Shown here piece by piece: positions 5,668 through 7,710 of a stretch of DNA of 7,710 nucleotides (within the stretch, counting starts at the first letter, position 1; each line of letters opens with the position of its first letter). Origin of the DNA: an uncultured Collinsella sp. (GTDB taxonomy: Bacteria; Actinomycetota; Coriobacteriia; Coriobacteriales; Coriobacteriaceae); NCBI GenBank assembly GCA_900764025.1, contig CAAFMM010000063.1, positions 1 through 7,710 on the forward strand, in the 5' to 3' direction. Below the pieces are notes generated by a model. It was not told the DNA's origin. It ran no database searches and worked only from the letters and a program-made list of their open reading frames with translations. Position numbers and translations under genes: made by a program.

Positions 5668-7092
5668 GTGGTCTTCGCCCCCCAGGGAAAACATACGCTG
5701 TCGCACCGCGTTTTTGTGACGATCTTTGTCTGTGCCATGGCGGTTATCGTGGCGTTTACGGTGCTGGGCGCGTTCTTTGTGCAAAACACCTTGGCGGATG
5801 CCACGAGTGCCAACCTGGCGCAGGAAACCGAGCTCATTGCTGCCGCCCTCGACGAGCAGCAGGAGCCCATCCCGTTCTTGCGTAGCCTCGATCGCGAGGA
5901 CTTGCGCATCACGCTGATTAACAAGGATGGATCGGTTGCCTACGACAACGAGGCGTCGCCTTCCACACTGCCCAACCATGGCGATCGCCCCGAGGTCATC
6001 GAGGCCTTTGAGAGTGGTTTGGGTTCCGCGGAGCGCGCAAGCTCTACGCTCGACGAGATTATGCTGTATCGCGCCGTCGCCCTTGATAACGGCCAGGTTG
6101 TCCGCTTGGCGCAGGCCCAGCCTGGCGTTGCGGCGATTTTGCTGTCGATGGTGGCGCCGATGCTGCTTATCGCGGCAGCGGGTGCGGTACTCTCGTTTTT
6201 TATGGCGCGCCGCGAGTCCCGTGCCATCATCGCGCCGTTGCAAGAGGTGGATTTGGACCACCCACGCCGTAGCTATGAGCACGCCTATGCCGAGATGGTC
6301 CCCATGCTTGAGCGTATCGAGTCGCAGCGCCAGGAACTCAAGCGCCAAATGGCGGTGCTAGCGGACAACGATCGTATGCGCCGCGAGTTTACGGCGAATA
6401 TCACCCATGAGCTCAAGACGCCGCTTACGGCGATTTCGGGCTATGCCGAGCTCATCGCAAACGGCATGGTCGAGGGCGAGGGCGACCTGCGCAACTTTGG
6501 CGGTCGCATCTATCGTGAGGCGGGCCGCTTGGCAGCGCTTGTCAACGATATCCTTACGCTGTCTAACTTGGACGAGGCCGAGCGTGCAACTGAGGGCGAG
6601 GCGGTGCCCATTGGTTCCACGGAGCCTATTGAGCTCTCGCGTGCCATCTACGCGGTCGAGCAGCGTCTTGAACAGGTCGCCCGTCAGGCGAATGTGACGA
6701 TAAGTCATGAGACCAAGCCTGTGGTCATCGAGGGCGTGTCGCGCTTGATTGACGAGCTCATCTATAATCTGGCAAGCAACGCCATCCGCTACAATCGACC
6801 CGGCGGTACGGTTACGCTGCAGTGCGGCACCAACGACGAAGGCCATCCGTTCCTTGCGGTCGCCGACACGGGAATCGGTATCGCGCCTGAAGAACAGGGC
6901 AAGGTATTTGAGCGGTTCTATCGCGTGGACAAGAGTAGGTCCAAGGCGCGCGGCGGAACCGGTCTGGGGCTTGCAATTGTCAAGCATGCGGCCCTGTATC
7001 ATCACGCCACGCTCGATTTGTCGAGCGAGTTGGGCGTGGGAACCACCATTACGGTGACGTTTCCCATACGGCAGGACGAGCCATTCGCATAG
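5668..7092 (+). CDS. Sensor histidine kinase, PhoR/PhoR-like
   Basis: This 474-aa membrane kinase is the partner of the regulator immediately upstream. Membrane helices at about 14-37 and 156-179 enclose an extracytoplasmic region of about 118 residues. A short cytoplasmic linker leads to the dimerisation domain with phosphoacceptor H247 in ITHELKTPLTAISGYAELI. The ATPase domain is complete: N-box LIYNLASNA (N367, N371), G1 DTGIGI (400-405), VFERFYRVDKSRS and G2 GGTGLGLAIVKH (429-440). The start is a GTG at 5668 with GGAGGAG at 5655-5661, which overlaps the end of the regulator gene; the stop-start gap is only 3 bp, so translation is likely coupled. The H-box and G-box sequences are typical of PhoR/ResE/WalK kinases; neighbouring pstB favours PhoR. 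A clear HAMP domain is not obvious by eye. Confidence 0.9.
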   Translation: MVFAPQGKHTLSHRVFVTIFVCAMAVIVAFTVLGAFFVQNTLADATSANLAQETELIAAALDEQQEPIPFLRSLDREDLRITLINKDGSVAYDNEASPSTLPNHGDRPEVIEAFESGLGSAERASSTLDEIMLYRAVALDNGQVVRLAQAQPGVAAILLSMVAPMLLIAAAGAVLSFFMARRESRAIIAPLQEVDLDHPRRSYEHAYAEMVPMLERIESQRQELKRQMAVLADNDRMRREFTANITHELKTPLTAISGYAELIANGMVEGEGDLRNFGGRIYREAGRLAALVNDILTLSNLDEAERATEGEAVPIGSTEPIELSRAIYAVEQRLEQVARQANVTISHETKPVVIEGVSRLIDELIYNLASNAIRYNRPGGTVTLQCGTNDEGHPFLAVADTGIGIAPEEQGKVFERFYRVDKSRSKARGGTGLGLAIVKHAALYHHATLDLSSELGVGTTITVTFPIRQDEPFA

Positions 7093-7117
7093 CGATACAA
7101 CATAGATATTGATGCAG

Positions 7118-7146
7118 ACGCCGCATTTGACTTTCGGGTGCGGCGT
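7118..7146 (+). terminator. Possible terminator after the PhoR-like gene
   Basis: An 8-bp perfect GC-rich stem (7118-7125 with 7139-7146) with a 13-base loop lies 25 bp after the stop codon. It is followed by TGTTGTACAATTTT, an interrupted T-rich stretch rather than a clean T-tract. Termination may be partial. Confidence 0.45.
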
Positions 7147-7157
7147 TGTTGTACAAT
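7127..7157 (+). promoter_or_regulatory. Possible promoter for the polysaccharide gene
   Basis: TACAAT (7152-7157) matches the -10 consensus at five of six positions. TTGACT (7127-7132) lies upstream with a long 19-base spacer, inside the loop of the hairpin at 7118-7146. If used, transcription would begin near 7165 and leave a leader of about 120 bases before the Wzz-like start codon. Confidence 0.35.
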
Positions 7158-7200
7158 TTTACGATTGCTTCCGACATTTTTACAGGAGAGCCTGTTTCTT

Positions 7201-7224
7201 ATGTATAGAGTTTGGTCTCGGTAA
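7201..7224 (+). CDS. Possible 7-codon leader peptide (MYRVWSR)
   Basis: An ATG at 7201 opens a seven-codon frame ending at TAA (7222-7224). A strong purine-rich sequence AGGAGAG (7184-7190) lies 10 bases before it. That sequence falls inside a small inverted repeat ACAGG/CCTGT (7182-7186/7191-7195), so it could be masked in RNA. The frame lies in the long leader of the polysaccharide gene. It may be regulatory or simply chance; the peptide shows no run of one amino acid as in classic attenuators. Confidence 0.25.
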   Translation: MYRVWSR

Positions 7225-7287
7225 AAAGATGCGATAACATACGGACAGTTTTGTCAATCCGAACTGGGGAAATGAAAGGCAAGCTGC

Positions 7288-7710
7288 ATGACCCTTCTCG
7301 AACTGTTCCAGCTGCTGAAGAAGCACCTTCAGCTGGTCATCACCCTTCCGGTGGTCTGCGCGATCGCCATGGGCATCGTGTCCTTCGTTGCGATGGACAA
7401 CACCTATACCGCGACGACGAGCATGTACATTCTCGCCAAGACCGACGATAGCGGTCAGATGAGCTACAACGATCTCTCGGCGAGTCAGATGCTTTCCAAC
7501 GATATCGCCACGCTGCTGGATAGTGATAGCGTTAAGAGCGGCGCAGCCAATGAACTGGGCCTCACCGATCTGGATGACTACAAGGTGTCTGTTTCCTCCG
7601 AGACCACCACGCGTGTCATTACGCTTTCGGTTACCGGCACCGATGCCAAGGAGACGGCTAAGGTCGCAAAGGCCATGGCCAGCTCGGTGAGTACGGTCGC
7701 TCAGAACGTC
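7288..7710 (+). CDS. Wzz/CapA-type polysaccharide chain-length protein, 3' part outside the window
   Basis: The frame opens at ATG 7288 with AAAGG (7275-7279) eight bases upstream and stays open to the window edge (141 codons). It begins MTLLELFQLLKKHLQLV, followed by a hydrophobic segment at about residues 15-36 and then YTATTSMYI. This is the typical start of Wzz-family polysaccharide co-polymerases, which set chain length in capsule or exopolysaccharide export and in Gram-positives often work with a tyrosine kinase. The rest of the visible part (SASQMLSNDIATLLDSDSV and onward) fits the extracytoplasmic helical region. The second membrane helix is expected beyond the edge. It probably starts a capsule or exopolysaccharide operon that is separate from the phosphate genes, given the 195-bp gap. 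Confidence 0.85.
   Translation, partial: MTLLELFQLLKKHLQLVITLPVVCAIAMGIVSFVAMDNTYTATTSMYILAKTDDSGQMSYNDLSASQMLSNDIATLLDSDSVKSGAANELGLTDLDDYKVSVSSETTTRVITLSVTGTDAKETAKVAKAMASSVSTVAQNV

Noticed and set aside
4816..6348. A 510-codon open frame on the minus strand opposite the PhoB/PhoR-type genes
   Set aside because: It is antisense to two well-supported genes, has a low-complexity His/Arg/Gly-rich composition without recognisable domains, and arises from GC-rich third positions on the other strand.

Overview
The window looks like chromosome from a high-GC Gram-positive gut actinobacterium of the class Coriobacteriia, most likely Collinsella or a close relative. This is an inference from the GC-rich third codon positions, GTG as well as ATG starts, a tRNA-Ser(GCU) with a CCA-encoded 3' end, and protein sequences that resemble both Firmicutes (VanR/VanS, PhoB/PhoR) and actinobacterial families. 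No phylogenetic comparison could be run.

Layout. Positions 1-72 hold the 3' part of a tRNA-Ser(GCU) gene, followed by its intrinsic terminator. Positions 73-393 contain no protein gene but are full of structure. The tRNA 3' end and its terminator are repeated 190 bp downstream. A 17-nt piece of the tRNA T-arm recurs twice in inverted orientation, and a block of compact hairpins sits between the repeats. On the minus strand, positions 394-1734 encode a secreted serine D-Ala-D-Ala carboxypeptidase (peptidase S11, PBP5/DacA type) with its own terminator.

Divergently transcribed from it is a two-component pair (1932-3892) whose regulator and kinase closely resemble VanR and VanS. The kinase has four predicted membrane helices and almost no extracytoplasmic domain. 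The divergent intergenic region carries an imperfect dyad that also contains CTTAA repeated at 11-bp phase, a good candidate for the operator of this regulator. No vanH/vanA/vanX-type genes are present, so this looks like a cell-wall-sensing system tied to peptidoglycan trimming rather than a resistance cluster.

Next comes a phosphate-starvation block: pstB (3996-4871), the ATPase of the Pst phosphate importer, then a PhoB-type response regulator (4936-5664) and a PhoR-type histidine kinase (5668-7092). The regulator and kinase genes are almost contiguous. pstS, pstC, pstA and phoU are not in the window.

After a 195-bp intergenic region with a hairpin, a possible promoter and a tiny leader-like ORF, a Wzz/CapA-type polysaccharide chain-length protein begins at 7288 and runs off the right edge. 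This is probably the start of a capsule or exopolysaccharide cluster. Apart from the tRNA-flanking repeats and the divergent operator, the region appears to be ordinary housekeeping and signalling chromosome.
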